Assembly: GCA_029861675.1 (NCBI GenBank)
Contig: JAOTYV010000274.1
Coordinates: 1 to 6,265, forward strand
DNA: 6,265 nucleotides
DNA from: Alphaproteobacteria bacterium
GTDB taxonomy: Bacteria > Pseudomonadota > Alphaproteobacteria > UBA8366
Reading direction: 5' to 3'
Part shown: one piece after another, positions 5,407 to 6,265 of the stretch
Layout of the letters: every line of letters begins with the position of its first letter
Position numbering within the stretch: the stretch's first letter is position 1
The notes under the pieces: generated by a model
Database searches by the model: none
Seen by the model: the letters and a program-made list of their open reading frames with translations, nothing else
Told to the model about the DNA's origin: nothing
Program-made: the position numbers and the translations under genes

Positions 5407-6265
5407 ATGAAACCATTACGGCTAATCCCCCCCGGCACGAACGTCCGGTTCATCGACAAACGGATTGTCGCGCTGTTCCTGTCGTCCTTTCTGGTGGTGG
5501 CGTCGCTTGGCCTTTACATGACCAAGGGATTGAACCTTGGCATCGACTTCCTCGGCGGCGTCATGATCGAGGCACAGACCAAGGGACCGGCGGATATCGT
5601 GGATATGCGGAAACGGGTCAGCGGTCTTGGGCTGGGCGATACCTCCTTGCAGGAGTTCGGCGAGGCGGATGTGGTGCTGATCCGCGTGCAGCGTCAGGAG
5701 GGCGGCGACGAGGCGCAGCAACAGGCGGTGTCGAAAATAAAAGCAGCTATCGACGAAGTGGTGGCGGAATACCGCCGCACCGAACTCGTCGGGCCCACGG
5801 TTGGCGAAGAACTCAAGAGCAGCGCGCTCTGGGCAGTTCTCGCCGCGATCGGCTCGATCCTGCTCTATATCTGGTTCCGGTTCGAGTGGCAGTTCGGTGT
5901 CGGCGCGATTATCGCGTTGACCCATGACGTCATTACCACGCTTGGTCTGTTTGCTCTGTTTTCGTTGGAATTCAACCTGGCGACCGTTGCCGCGGTCCTG
6001 ACGATTGCCGGATATTCGATCAACGATACGGTCGTTGTGTATGACCGGGTGCGCGAAAATATGCGCAAATTTAAGAAACTGCCTCTGACGGAGCTGTTCA
6101 ACCGGTCGATCAACGAAACCCTGTCGCGTACGGTCATGACCAGTGTGACGACGCTGTTGGCGTTGGTCGCGCTGTATTCCTTCGGCGGCGAGGTCATCCG
6201 CGGCTTTACCGTCGCGCTGATCTGGGGTGTTTTCATCGGCACCTATTCCTCGATTGCCCTGGCGG
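5407..6265 (+). CDS. secF: Protein translocase subunit SecF (3' end cut by window)
   Basis: The frame stays open from ATG 5407 to the window edge, giving 286 residues and a partial codon; most SecF proteins are about 300-320 residues, so only the last TM end and the cytoplasmic tail are missing. Visible are TM1 (about 19-38); LNLGIDFLGGVMIE (42-55), the SecF form of the GIDFxGG signature; a periplasmic domain (about 56-135); VGPTVGEELKSSA (128-140) leading into TM2 (about 138-156); TM3 (163-186); and the TM4 signature TIAGYSINDTVVVYDRVREN (199-218), where D207 corresponds by motif to the functional aspartate of E. coli SecF. TM5 (about 244-259) and most of TM6 (from 264) follow. SecF forms a pseudo-symmetric pair with SecD, encoded 22 bases upstream. 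Codons 7-10 contain a run of seven C (5427-5433). Confidence 0.97.
   Translation, partial: MKPLRLIPPGTNVRFIDKRIVALFLSSFLVVASLGLYMTKGLNLGIDFLGGVMIEAQTKGPADIVDMRKRVSGLGLGDTSLQEFGEADVVLIRVQRQEGGDEAQQQAVSKIKAAIDEVVAEYRRTELVGPTVGEELKSSALWAVLAAIGSILLYIWFRFEWQFGVGAIIALTHDVITTLGLFALFSLEFNLATVAAVLTIAGYSINDTVVVYDRVRENMRKFKKLPLTELFNRSINETLSRTVMTSVTTLLALVALYSFGGEVIRGFTVALIWGVFIGTYSSIALA

Noticed and set aside
1..6265. CRISPR arrays, tRNA or rRNA genes, insertion sequences, toxin-antitoxin or defence modules
   Set aside because: No spaced direct repeats, cloverleaf-like sequence, transposase motifs or short toxin-antitoxin gene pairs were seen; nearly all bases are accounted for by the seven housekeeping genes.

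Overview
The window reads as an ordinary, well-packed chromosomal segment of an alphaproteobacterium, most like the Rhodospirillales and relatives. This rests on moderately high GC (around 60 percent by eye), on protein flavour (for example YajC beginning MFISTAWAQAAGG), and on gene order. SurE, Pcm and an NlpD-type LysM/M23 lipoprotein are followed by a DUF815 ATPase and then by YajC-SecD-SecF, an arrangement I recall as typical of alphaproteobacteria. The genus cannot be named from the sequence alone. I see no mobile element, tRNA, rRNA, CRISPR array or sign of recent transfer.

Layout: the left edge holds the C-terminal 130 codons of surE (+), followed by a strikingly AT-rich stretch. Next come pcm (461-1111, +) and an nlpD-like lipoprotein gene (1119-2321, +). 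The ribosome-binding site of the latter overlaps the pcm stop codon. A 291-codon AAA+ ATPase gene of the DUF815 family (2342-3217) runs on the minus strand, convergent with nlpD across a 20-base gap. A 191-base divergent intergenic region (3218-3408) carries candidate promoters for both directions and a dyad. The right half is the Sec accessory operon yajC (3409-3786), secD (3822-5384) and secF (5407 to the window edge, open at its 3' end).

How the genes fit together: surE and pcm are stationary-phase or damage-control functions (nucleotide phosphatase and isoaspartyl repair). The nlpD product should sit in the outer membrane, bind peptidoglycan through two LysM domains, and act through a LytM domain that lacks key catalytic residues, as activators of cell-wall amidases do. 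YajC, SecD and SecF form the inner-membrane complex that helps pull preproteins through SecYEG using the proton gradient. The minus-strand ATPase has all core AAA+ motifs but no established role.

No undescribed multi-gene system is visible. The points most worth a second look are the degenerate LytM active site, four cysteines in the periplasmic part of SecD, the ambiguous start of the lipoprotein, and the architecture of the divergent promoter region.
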